Source: Saccharopolyspora endophytica
GTDB lineage: Bacteria; Actinomycetota; Actinomycetes; Mycobacteriales; Pseudonocardiaceae
Assembly: GCF_018070075.1 (NCBI RefSeq)
Contig: NZ_JAGPXE010000008.1
Coordinates: 186,001-250,000 of the forward strand
DNA: 64,000 bases
Reading direction: 5' to 3'
The translations under genes and the position numbers were made by a program. Shown in pieces: positions 54,237 to 62,030 of the stretch (position 1 is the first letter of the stretch; each line of letters starts with the position of its first letter). Under the pieces are notes generated by a model, which was given only the letters and a program-made list of their open reading frames with translations, was not told the DNA's origin and did not search any database.

Positions 54237-55636
54237 GCACCCCCGCGCAGCGGATCGGCGAGGTCGGCGCGAAGTTGATCGCCGACGGCGTCGACGACCG
54301 GCTGGCCGACGACCTGGTCCGGCGGATCGTGGACGTCGTCGGCAACTCCCTGGCAGCCACCCGCGAAGAACCGGCTCGCATCGCGGGCGCGGTCGCCACC
54401 GAGTGGGGCGGCGCGCCGCAGGCGACCGGAATCGGCCTGGCGCAACGACTTCCAGCACCGTCGGCGGCACTGGTCAACGGCACGCTGGCGCACAGCCTGG
54501 ACTTCGACGACACGCACCTGCCGTCGGTCCTGCACCCGTCGGCGGCCGTCGTCCCGGCGGCGCTGGCGACCGCCGAGCGCACCGGCGCGGGTGGGAAGGC
54601 GCTGCTGGCCGCGGCGGCGATGGGCATCGAGGTGACCTGCCGGCTGGGCATGGCGGGTTACGACGAGGAGCTGGGCAACTCGGTGTTCTTCGAGCACGGC
54701 CAGCACGCGACCGCGATCTGCGGCGCCGTGGGCGCGGCCGTCGCCTCGGGGATGCTGCAGGGGCTCGACGCCGACCAGCTGACCTCGGTCATCGGCATCG
54801 CTGCGAGCATGGGCGCCGGGGTCATCGAGGCCAACCGGACCGGCGGCACGATCAAGCGGGTGCACTGCGGCTGGGCCGCGCACGCGGGCGTGTCGGCCGC
54901 AGACCTCGCGAGGCACGGCCTCACCGGGCCGCCGACGGTCATCGAGGGTCGCTTCGGCTTCCTGCGCGCGTTCTGCGGTGAGCGGACGCACCCGGAGCGG
55001 GTCACCGACGGTCTCGGCGAGCAGTGGGAGACGCCCGGGGTGTTCTTCAAGCCCTACCCGTGCAACCACTTCACGCACGCGGGCGTGGACGCGGCGCTGC
55101 GGCTGCGAGAGCGCGGGGTGACCGCCGACCAGGTCCGCGAGCTGGTGCTCGGGGTTCCGGCCCCGGTGCTGCGCACGATCGCCGAGCCCGCCGAGGAGAA
55201 GCGGCGGCCCCGTTCCGGGTACCACGCGGCGTTCTCCGGTCCCTACACCGTGGCGGCGGCGCTGATCGGTGGCGGCGGGCTGGGGGTGTTCCACGAGGAC
55301 TTCACCGACGCCGCCGCGGCCGATCCCGCGCGGCTGGACCTCGCCGGGCGGGTGCGGGTCGTCGCCGACGAGGAGGCGACGGCCGGGTTCCCGCGCCAGT
55401 TCCCGGCGGTGCTCACCGCCGAGCTCGCCGACGGCACCACGGTGACCGAGCGCGTCCGGGAGAACCGGGGCGGCCCGCAGCGACCGCTGTCGGCCGACGA
55501 GCTCGCCGCCAAGTTCACCGGCAACGCCGAACGGGTGGTGGGAGCGGACCGAGCCGCCGAGATCGTCGCGTCGCTGTGGGACCTGCGCGACGACCGCCCG
55601 GTCGCCGAGGTCATGTCCGGCTTGCAGCGGACCTGA
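54233..55636 (+). CDS. MmgE/PrpD-family protein 2
   Basis: This 467-residue protein has AHSLDFDDTHLPSVLHPSAA (near residue 85), GGTIKRVHCGWAAHAGVSAA (near 205) and FFKPYPCNHFTHAGVDAAL (near 265), the full set of pocket motifs of the 2-methylcitrate dehydratase/cis-aconitate decarboxylase family. The first motif matches the family better than the paralogue at 44667-46022 does. ATG overlaps the cyclase stop (ATGA). A hairpin terminator follows. The substrate is unknown. Confidence 0.9.
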   Translation: MSTPAQRIGEVGAKLIADGVDDRLADDLVRRIVDVVGNSLAATREEPARIAGAVATEWGGAPQATGIGLAQRLPAPSAALVNGTLAHSLDFDDTHLPSVLHPSAAVVPAALATAERTGAGGKALLAAAAMGIEVTCRLGMAGYDEELGNSVFFEHGQHATAICGAVGAAVASGMLQGLDADQLTSVIGIAASMGAGVIEANRTGGTIKRVHCGWAAHAGVSAADLARHGLTGPPTVIEGRFGFLRAFCGERTHPERVTDGLGEQWETPGVFFKPYPCNHFTHAGVDAALRLRERGVTADQVRELVLGVPAPVLRTIAEPAEEKRRPRSGYHAAFSGPYTVAAALIGGGGLGVFHEDFTDAAAADPARLDLAGRVRVVADEEATAGFPRQFPAVLTAELADGTTVTERVRENRGGPQRPLSADELAAKFTGNAERVVGADRAAEIVASLWDLRDDRPVAEVMSGLQRT

Positions 55637-55649
55637 GCCGACCCCGGGG

Positions 55650-55680
55650 GGCCGAAGCCGTCTTGCGGACGGCTTCGGCC
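55650..55680 (+). terminator. Terminator of the plus-strand catabolic operon
   Basis: GGCCGAAGCCGTC (55650-55662) pairs exactly with 55668-55680 around a 5-base loop, 14 bases after the last stop. Confidence 0.9.
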
Positions 55681-55755
55681 TCTGTGGACGGTCGTGAACT
55701 GTGATGACCGGGAAAAACTGCCCGCAACGCATCGCCGCAGGTCAGAGCACCCTTC

Positions 55756-55789
55756 CGGGAAAATACCGGGAATGATCGGAATTTTCCCG
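55756..55789 (-). terminator. Hairpin downstream of the DsbA-like gene
   Basis: CGGGAAAAT (55756-55764) pairs with ATTTTCCCG (55781-55789), 12 bases beyond the stop at 55801. Confidence 0.7.
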
Positions 55790-55800
55790 AAAGTGGTGGA

Positions 55801-56418
55801 TCAGTAGTCGAACTGCGGGCTTTCGGTGCGGCTGCGCTTGAGCTCGAAGAAGTACGGGTAGCTGGCCATCGCGACCGCGCCGTCGAAGATCTTCGCGGCC
55901 TCCTCGCCCTGGGGGACGCGGGTGATCACCGGACCGAAGAAGGCGACGCCGTCGACGTGCAGGGTGGGTGTGCCCACCTCGTCGCCGACAGGGTCCATGC
56001 CCGCGTGGTGGCTGGCGCGCAGCTCCTCGTCGTACTCGGTGCTGGTGGCGGCCTCGGCGAGCTCGGCGGGCAGGCCGACCTCGGCCAGGGCGCCCTCGAT
56101 GGCCTCGGTGAAGTCCTTGATCCCCTGGTCGTGGATGCGGGTGCCCAGGGCCGTGTACAGCGGCGCGAGGACCTCGTCGCCGTGGTGCTTGGCCGCGGCG
56201 ATGCACACGCGCACCGGCCCCCAGCCGCGCTCCATCAGATCGAGGTACTCCTCGGGCAGGTCACGCCCCTCGTTGAGCACCGACAGGCTCATGACCCGGA
56301 AGTTCAGGACGATGTCGCGAACCTTGTCGACCTCCAGGATCCAGCGCGAGGAAACCCAGGCGAACGGGCACAGCGGGTCGAAGTAGAAGTCCACCCGTGG
56401 GCGGGCAGCGGCGGTCAT
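55801..56418 (-). CDS. DsbA-family mycothiol-dependent nitroreductase homologue with CPFA active site
   Basis: This 205-residue thioredoxin-fold protein is very close to M. tuberculosis Rv2466c: [20 protein letters not shown] at the start, then AWGPVRV-type helix ([19 protein letters not shown]), [20 protein letters not shown] and a C-terminus ending ESPQFDY. Rv2466c has a CPWC dithiol; here the second Cys is Ala (CPFA), so only a monothiol mechanism with mycothiol is possible. ATG 56418 has GGAGG 5 bases upstream. It is divergent from pepN, as in mycobacteria. Confidence 0.9.
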   Translation of the reverse strand: MTAAARPRVDFYFDPLCPFAWVSSRWILEVDKVRDIVLNFRVMSLSVLNEGRDLPEEYLDLMERGWGPVRVCIAAAKHHGDEVLAPLYTALGTRIHDQGIKDFTEAIEGALAEVGLPAELAEAATSTEYDEELRASHHAGMDPVGDEVGTPTLHVDGVAFFGPVITRVPQGEEAAKIFDGAVAMASYPYFFELKRSRTESPQFDY

Positions 56419-56636
56419 CCGTGCCTCCATCAGTCGAAATCGTCCAGGTGCCTGCGCGAGCACCACGTCTAGGAGTAGTAACCCCCGTGCGGCCGTTTGT
56501 CTTCCCGATCAGACCGACACGCCGATGATCGCGGAGGTGCCTGCCCGGCAGCGCGCCTCCGCCCGGACGTGATTTGATGCCTGCGCCGGGCATCCAACCG
56601 GCCCTGATCCATCCCCTACGAACTACGAGGTGATCC

Positions 56637-59210
56637 GTGGCACCGCCGAACCTCACCCGCGAACAGGCCGAGCAGCGCGCCGCGTTGCTGGAGGTCCAGT
56701 CCTATGTGATCGAACTGGACCTCTCCGCCGGCGCGGGCGGTGTGGAAGTGGAGACCTTCGGTTCCACGACCACGGTTCGCTTCCGCAGCAACCAGACCGG
56801 CGCCGACACCTGGATCGACCTGGTGGCCGACAAGGTGCACGGCGCGGTGCTCAACGGTGTCGAGCTCGACGTCTCCGACTACGACGAGTCCACCGGAATC
56901 CGCCTGCCCGGCCTGGCCGCTGAGAACGAGCTCGTGGTGCGCGCCGACTGCGCCTACACCAACACCGGCGAAGGTCTGCACCGCTTCATCGACCCGGTCG
57001 ACGGCGCGGTCTACCTCTACAGCCAGTTCGAAACCGCCGACGCGAAGCGGATGTTCACCTGCTTCGACCAGCCCGATCTGAAGGCGACCTACCAGATCAC
57101 GGTGGACGCCCCGGGCGACTGGAAGGTCATCTCCAACGCCGCCGGCGAGGTCACCGAGACCGGTGCGGGCAAGCGCCACACCTTCGACACCACCAAGCCG
57201 ATGTCCACCTACCTGGTGGCGCTGGTGGCCGGTCCCTACGCCGAGTGGCGCGACACCTTCCCCGGCGAGGACGGGCAGGAGGCGATCCCGCTGGGGATCT
57301 ACTGCCGCGCCTCGCTGGCCGACCACCTCGACGCCGAGCGCCTGTTCACCGAGACCAAGCAGGGATTCGGCTTCTACCACAAGGCTTTCGGGGTCCCGTA
57401 CCCGTTCGGCAAGTACGACCAGTGCTTCGTGCCGGAGTTCAACGCGGGCGCGATGGAGAACGCCGGCTGCGTGACCTTCCTCGAGGACTACGTGTTCCGG
57501 TCGAAGGTCACCGGCTACCTCTACGAGCGCCGCGCCGAGACCGTGCTGCACGAGATGGCGCACATGTGGTTCGGCGACCTGGTCACCATGCGCTGGTGGA
57601 ACGACCTGTGGCTCAACGAGTCCTTCGCGACCTGGGCCAGCGTCCTCGCGCAGGTCGGCGCGACCGAGTACGACGCCGCCTGGACGACCTTCGCCAGCGT
57701 CGAGAAGTCCTGGGCCTACCGCCAGGACCAGCTGCCCTCCACCCACCCGGTGGCCGCCGACATCCCGGACCTGCAGGCCGTGGAGGTCAACTTCGACGGC
57801 ATCACCTACGCCAAGGGCGCCTCGGTGCTCAAGCAGCTGGTGGCCTACGTCGGTCTGGACAACTTCCTGGCCGGGCTGCGGGTCTACTTCGACCGCCACG
57901 CGTGGAGCAACGCCACCCTCGACGACCTGCTCAAGGCGCTGGAGGGGGCGTCCGGCCGGGACCTGTCCTGGTGGAGCGCGCAGTGGCTGGAGACCACCGG
58001 CCTGAACATGCTGCGCCCGCGCTTCAGCACCGACGACGAGGGCCGGTTCACCCAGTTCTCGGTGGTGCAGAACGGCGCCCGCCCCGGTGCCGGTGAGCTG
58101 CGCACGCACCGCCTGGCGATCGGCGTCTACGACGACGAGGGCGGCAAGCTGGTGCGCAAGCACCGCGTCGAGCTCGACGTGACCGGCGAGGTCACCGAGG
58201 TCCCGGACCTGGTCGGCGTGCACCGCGGGAAGCTCGTGCTGGTCAACGACGACGACCTGACCTACTGCTCGCTGCGCTTCGACCCCGAGTCGCTGGCCAC
58301 CCTGGTGGACCGGATCGGCGACATCGACGAGTCGCTGCCGCGGGCGCTGTGCTGGTCGACGGCGTGGGAGATGACCCGCGAGGCCGAGCTGAAGGCCCGC
58401 GACTTCGTGACCCTGGTGCTGGGCGCCTCGGCCGAAGGCGGCATCGGCGCGGAGAGCCAGATCGGCGTGGTGCAGCGGGTCCTGCTGCAGACGCAGACCG
58501 CGCTGAACTCCTACGTCGACCCGTCGTGGCAGGCCGAGGGCTGGCGGCGGTTCAGCTCGCGGCTGTTCGAGCTGGCCCGCGCGGCCGAGCCGGGCTCGGA
58601 CCACCAGCTGGCGTTCGTCAACTCGCTGGCCGGTTCGGTGCTGTCCGACGAGCAGGTCGGCGAGCTGCGCGGCTGGCTCGACGGTTCCGCTCCGCTGGAG
58701 GGCCTGACGGTCGACACCGACCTGCGCTGGGGCCTGCTGCAGGCCCTGGTCGCGCACGGTGCGGCCGGTGAGGCGGAGATCGACGCGGAGCTGGAGTCCG
58801 ACCAGACCGCGACCGGCCGCCGTCGCGCCGAGCGGGCCCGCGCCTTGATCCCCACCGCGGGATCGAAGGAGAAGGCGTGGCAGCGCGCGGTGCACGACGA
58901 CCAGCTGCCGAACGCGGTCAGCGACTCGATCATCGCCGGCTTCCAGCACCCCGCGCAGCGGGAACTGCTGGTGCCGTACGTGCAGCGGTACTTCGAGTCG
59001 ATCGACGAGGTCTGGCAGCGCCGCTCCAGCGAGCGGGCTCAGCCGACGGTGATCGGGCTGTTCCCGTCCTGGGCCGTCACCGACGAGACCGTCACCGCCG
59101 CCGACCAGTGGCTGGCCGGTGAGCGCCCGGCCGCGCTGCGCCGGCTGGTCTCCGAGGGCCGCGCGGGCATCGTCCGCGCCCTCGCAGCCCGCGAGTTCGA
59201 CCGCTCGTAA
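56637..59210 (+). CDS. pepN: Aminopeptidase N (M1 family)
   Basis: This 857-residue zinc aminopeptidase has the substrate-binding GAMENAG motif (near residue 275) and the zinc site HEMAHMWFGDLVTMRWWNDL followed by LNESFATW (HExxH plus Glu, near 305-330). The ERAP1-like C-terminal helical domain is complete. GTG 56637 (VAPPNLTREQAEQRA) has GAGGTG 4-5 bases upstream. It is cytosolic, with no signal peptide. A 22-bp hairpin ends the transcript. Confidence 0.97.
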   Translation: MAPPNLTREQAEQRAALLEVQSYVIELDLSAGAGGVEVETFGSTTTVRFRSNQTGADTWIDLVADKVHGAVLNGVELDVSDYDESTGIRLPGLAAENELVVRADCAYTNTGEGLHRFIDPVDGAVYLYSQFETADAKRMFTCFDQPDLKATYQITVDAPGDWKVISNAAGEVTETGAGKRHTFDTTKPMSTYLVALVAGPYAEWRDTFPGEDGQEAIPLGIYCRASLADHLDAERLFTETKQGFGFYHKAFGVPYPFGKYDQCFVPEFNAGAMENAGCVTFLEDYVFRSKVTGYLYERRAETVLHEMAHMWFGDLVTMRWWNDLWLNESFATWASVLAQVGATEYDAAWTTFASVEKSWAYRQDQLPSTHPVAADIPDLQAVEVNFDGITYAKGASVLKQLVAYVGLDNFLAGLRVYFDRHAWSNATLDDLLKALEGASGRDLSWWSAQWLETTGLNMLRPRFSTDDEGRFTQFSVVQNGARPGAGELRTHRLAIGVYDDEGGKLVRKHRVELDVTGEVTEVPDLVGVHRGKLVLVNDDDLTYCSLRFDPESLATLVDRIGDIDESLPRALCWSTAWEMTREAELKARDFVTLVLGASAEGGIGAESQIGVVQRVLLQTQTALNSYVDPSWQAEGWRRFSSRLFELARAAEPGSDHQLAFVNSLAGSVLSDEQVGELRGWLDGSAPLEGLTVDTDLRWGLLQALVAHGAAGEAEIDAELESDQTATGRRRAERARALIPTAGSKEKAWQRAVHDDQLPNAVSDSIIAGFQHPAQRELLVPYVQRYFESIDEVWQRRSSERAQPTVIGLFPSWAVTDETVTAADQWLAGERPAALRRLVSEGRAGIVRALAAREFDRS

Positions 59211-59220
59211 CTCCTGACAG

Positions 59221-59268
59221 CACGACGAAGCCGCCCCGGTCGTTGGCGACCGGGGCGGCTTCGTCGTG
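59221..59268. terminator. Bidirectional 22-bp hairpin after pepN
   Basis: Bases 59221-59242 pair without mismatch with 59247-59268 around TTGG. It ends pepN and probably also transcripts from the DUF5130 gene on the other strand. Confidence 0.92.
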
Positions 59269-59274
59269 TGATCT

Positions 59275-59405
59275 GCAAGAGGCGTAGCCGCGGGTTCTGA
59301 CACGTCTTCCGGCGAGTACGCCGCGACGCCGTGCATTGGCATGCATCAGGAGTGGCGCACGGAGTCCAGAAGGCGTGTCAGGTTCCGCCACCCGCACCGC
59401 CACGC
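59275..59405 (-). repeat. Dispersed 3'-region repeat, copy 3 (internal deletion)
   Basis: It is nearly identical to copy 1 over the two-helix core but lacks 37 bases between two GCCGCG direct repeats (junction near 59287-59292). It begins 21 bases after the DUF5130 stop, and the pepN hairpin lies 6 bases beyond its far end. Confidence 0.88.
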
Positions 59406-59426
59406 AGAACGATCAACGAAGAGTTC

Positions 59427-59927
59427 TCAGTGGTGGTCGGACTGCTTCTTGAAGGAGGTTCCTGCTGCGTCGGAGAGCATGCGGACGGCGCTGACCAGGC
59501 CTTCGATGATCTCGTCCTCCTTGAAGGAGGCGACCATGCTCATCGCGGCCAGCTGGCAGGTGCGGTCCGGGATGCGGCGGTGGGCCTCTTCGCCGGTCAC
59601 GATCTCGAACTTGCGCTGACCGGGCGACACCGCGATCAGCACGCCCTCGGAGGCCTGCGCGCCGAGGTTGGCGTGCAGCTCCTCGGCCTGCTTGCGGGTG
59701 TCCTCGCCGAGGTCACCGAGGTAGACGGCGAACTCCAGCCCGGTGCTGCGACTGGCCACTGCCATCGCCTCGTCGAGCCGGGCGAGCTCACCGGCGCTGA
59801 AGGGAAGTCGCGGACGCTCGGGCTCGACGCGTCGCGCCACGGACATGCGGCCGGTCGACATGCGCGCCTCACCTGCGCCGAGCTCGTCGGCATCCGCGGT
59901 CCGACCCGCGATCTCACCAGTTGCCAC
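59427..59927 (-). CDS. DUF5130 (TPM-like) protein
   Basis: This 166-residue protein has a variable N-terminus followed by a TPM-like fold: FSAGELARLDEAMAVASRST, then LEFAVYLGDLGEDTRKQAEE, VLIAVSPGQRKFEIVTGEEA and MVASFKEDEIIEGLVSAVRM. It corresponds to M. tuberculosis Rv2468c by order. Function is unknown. Its start overlaps the ctaJ stop by 14 bases, so the two are coupled. Without a signal peptide it is probably cytosolic. Confidence 0.85.
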   Translation of the reverse strand: MATGEIAGRTADADELGAGEARMSTGRMSVARRVEPERPRLPFSAGELARLDEAMAVASRSTGLEFAVYLGDLGEDTRKQAEELHANLGAQASEGVLIAVSPGQRKFEIVTGEEAHRRIPDRTCQLAAMSMVASFKEDEIIEGLVSAVRMLSDAAGTSFKKQSDHH

Positions 59928-60171
59928 GTGCGCCTCCCCGAGCCGTGACGGGCCGTGCGTCGTCCGGCACGTCCTCTCCTTCGCCGTCCGCCGACACCGC
60001 GGTGTTCACGCCCTGCGGGTTGGCGGACCAGAACACCGGGGCGAAGTCCCAGTCCTGCCCGGCGCTGTAGCGCGCGCGGGACAGCTTGGGCCACATCGCG
60101 ATGAGCACGATCACGCCATAGATGGCCGCTGGGACCACCGCCAGGTACAGCACACTCTCCACGACAGTCAC
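59914..60171 (-). CDS. ctaJ: aa3-type cytochrome oxidase subunit CtaJ-like protein
   Basis: This 85-residue protein has one membrane helix at the N-terminus (VESVLYLAVVPAAIYGVIVL) followed by a soluble tail with PKLSRARYSAGQDWDFAPVFW. Family knowledge: CtaJ is an accessory subunit found in the mycobacterial III2-IV2 supercomplex, encoded between the Rv2468c and Rv2469c homologues, which is the same position as here. GTG 60171 is chosen because the helix follows directly. Confidence 0.82.
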   Translation of the reverse strand: MTVVESVLYLAVVPAAIYGVIVLIAMWPKLSRARYSAGQDWDFAPVFWSANPQGVNTAVSADGEGEDVPDDARPVTARGGARGNW

Positions 60172-60570
60172 GCCCAGTACGGTAGCCGATGACCAAGGTT
60201 TCGTGTGTGCGTCCTCGCGCGCGCCTCGGCCTCGAGCCGTCTCCGGCACGATGATCATCCGGCATTTCGCCCGAAGCGGCGGGCTCGCTCCCGCCGCCCG
60301 CGAAGCCCCGCTCCCGCGATCGTCGAGGCGCTCGGCGCCCCGGAATTTCACCTGCTGCCCGACACCGGGGCTATCATGTGACCCAAATCACCCTCTGTAA
60401 CTCGTTCGGAGCAATGTTTGCGGCCGAACGGAGTCGGACCGGACGGGGGCAATGCGGGGCAGGTTGGCGGCTTGTTCTGAGCGGTTCCTGATCATAGCTT
60501 TTCACCTGTATGGGTCTTGCATATTTGATCACATGCGCTCAAACCACCCTACGTATGCGGGAGGCACACA
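60172..60570. other. Intergenic region upstream of the nonapeptide-repeat gene
   Basis: These 399 bases separate divergent ctaJ and the repeat gene. The part from about 60370 to 60540 is markedly richer in A/T than its surroundings (for example TTGCATATTTGATCACATG) and probably holds the promoter. An inverted repeat is annotated at 60400-60434. No gene is seen. Confidence 0.6.
60400..60434. promoter_or_regulatory. Inverted repeat upstream of the nonapeptide-repeat gene
   Basis: ACTCGTTCGG (60400-60409) and CCGAACGGAGT (60424-60434) are inverse but for one extra base, around a 14-base AT-rich centre. It may be an operator about 140 bases before the gene start. Confidence 0.5.
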
Positions 60571-61071
60571 ATGTCGATCATCGAAGCCGCCACTCAGACC
60601 AACGAACTCACCCTTCCGATGAGCGGCCGGCCACTCGCTGATCACGGAGTGCGCATCAGCAGCAGCCGTCGCGACGGCGTGCGCATCAGCAGCCTCGACG
60701 ACGGCGTGCGCATCAGCGGACAGCGCGACGGAGTCCGGATCAGCGGCAGGCACGACGGTGTGCGCATCAGCGGCCAGCGCGACGGAGTCCGCATCAGCGG
60801 CAAGCACGACGGTGTGCGCATCAGCGGCAAGCACGACGGAGTCCGCATCAGCGGCTGCGAGGACGGTGTCCGCATCAGCAGTCAGCGCGACGGAGTCCGC
60901 ATCAGCGGGCGGCGTGACGGTGTGCGCATCAGCGGCAAGCACGACGGAGTCCGCATCAGCGGCTGCGAGGACGGTGTCCGCATCAGCGGTAGGCACGACG
61001 GTGTGCGCATCAGCGGGCGGCGTGACGGTGTGCGCATCAGCGGTCGCGCCCGCGGAGTTCGGATCAGCTGA
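60571..61071 (+). CDS. Nonapeptide-repeat protein (16 x GVRIS)
   Basis: This 166-residue protein has a 25-residue leader-like N-terminus (MSIIEAATQTNELTLPMSGR, then PLADH) and sixteen GVRIS units. Units 2-15 have the exact period GVRIS-(G/S)-x-x-D, where xx is QR, RH, KH, CE, RR or LD. Units 7-10 and 11-14 form a four-unit higher-order duplication. GGGAGG stands 6 bases before ATG, and third codon positions are G/C-rich only in this frame. There is no signal peptide. Alternation of V, I and turn residues suggests a beta-solenoid or amyloid-like stack; a multi-core peptide precursor is an alternative. I recognise no family. It sits between ctaJ and the HNH gene, which are neighbours in mycobacteria. 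Confidence 0.8.
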   Translation: MSIIEAATQTNELTLPMSGRPLADHGVRISSSRRDGVRISSLDDGVRISGQRDGVRISGRHDGVRISGQRDGVRISGKHDGVRISGKHDGVRISGCEDGVRISSQRDGVRISGRRDGVRISGKHDGVRISGCEDGVRISGRHDGVRISGRRDGVRISGRARGVRIS

Positions 61072-61104
61072 TCCGCGCCGCCGCGGACGCGCCCGGTGCG
61101 AGGA

Positions 61105-61752
61105 TCACGCCGCCGACTCGCCCAGGTACGGCAACCACAGCGGGTCCGTCTCGGACAGACCCGCCAGCAACCGCCAGTGGCGGCCTCGCGGAGCCTGCGG
61201 GGCCACCGGCAGCCGCCAGCCCAGCTCGCTCAGCGTCTTGTCGGCCTTGCGGTGGTTGCACTTGGTGCAGCAGGCGACGCAGTTCTCCCACGTGTGCGGC
61301 CCCCCGCGACTGCGCGGCAGAACATGATCTATCGTTTCCGCTCGTGCGCCGCAGTAGACGCACCGGTGGTTGTCCCGGAGCATCAACGCTGCCCGGGTCA
61401 GCGGAACCCGGCCGCGGTACGGCACGCGCACGAAGTTGCTCAACCTGATCACGGACGGGATCTCGACCTCGGCGGTCGCCGAGTGCAGGGTCATCCCGGC
61501 CGAGTCGCCGTGGACGACCTCGGCCTTGCCGCAGACGACCATCACGATGGCTCGGCGCAGCGGGAGCGCGGTGAGGGGCTCGAAGGTCGTGTTGAGCAGC
61601 AGCACCCGGCGCTTGCGCCACGAGGTGGCGTGACCAGGAGGTCGATCCGCCTGCGGCGGCCCGGAGCCTCGGCCCATCGGGCACAACGGGGCCCGCGACG
61701 CGAGGCCGGTTGCCTTCAGCGCCGGTTGTCGGATCGGTTGTCGGTCTGGCAC
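61105..61752 (-). CDS. HNH endonuclease family protein
   Basis: This 215-residue protein has a variable basic N-terminus, then the domain VLLLNTTFEPLTALPLRRAI and the HNH core CVYCGARAETIDHVLPRSRG followed by CVACCTKCNHRKADKTLSE. The two CxxC pairs bind zinc and the DH of TIDHV begins the betabeta-alpha metal site. It corresponds to Rv2469c. GTG 61752 has GGAGG 7 bases upstream; TTG 61779 would add nine residues. The target DNA or RNA is unknown. It converges on the nonapeptide-repeat gene, 33 bases away. Confidence 0.87.
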   Translation of the reverse strand: MPDRQPIRQPALKATGLASRAPLCPMGRGSGPPQADRPPGHATSWRKRRVLLLNTTFEPLTALPLRRAIVMVVCGKAEVVHGDSAGMTLHSATAEVEIPSVIRLSNFVRVPYRGRVPLTRAALMLRDNHRCVYCGARAETIDHVLPRSRGGPHTWENCVACCTKCNHRKADKTLSELGWRLPVAPQAPRGRHWRLLAGLSETDPLWLPYLGESAA

Positions 61753-62030
61753 GCGACCACCTCCACCGGTGTCGGGCAAAGTTCAGCACAGAACCCGGCC
61801 CGAACGCACGTGTGATTCGACACGCCACGCCGATGAGCAAGATCTGCTGCCCGTTTTCGCTGGTGAACGCCCCGTGGGGCGATCTCGGTCGGCTCGTCTC
61901 GCGTCTCCGGCGCTTCCTCCACCATTGTCGATCAGCCGAGTGGAAAACGGTTGATCATCTCGGGTGAATCGGCTCCGCGCCGCCGCCGGACCCCCTTCCA
62001 CGCCCCTCCTCAGCACGTATTGTCGCGATC

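Noticed and set aside
60529..60996. Minus-strand frame with ADADSV/ADAHTV repeats, and a plus-strand frame with CASAAS repeats
   Set aside because: The 27-bp DNA repeat keeps every frame open. Only the GVRIS frame has a ribosome site, a sensible start and G/C-biased third positions.
60646..61068. CRISPR-like array of 27-bp repeats
   Set aside because: The repeats are contiguous without unique spacers and encode a regular peptide repeat; there are no cas genes in the window.
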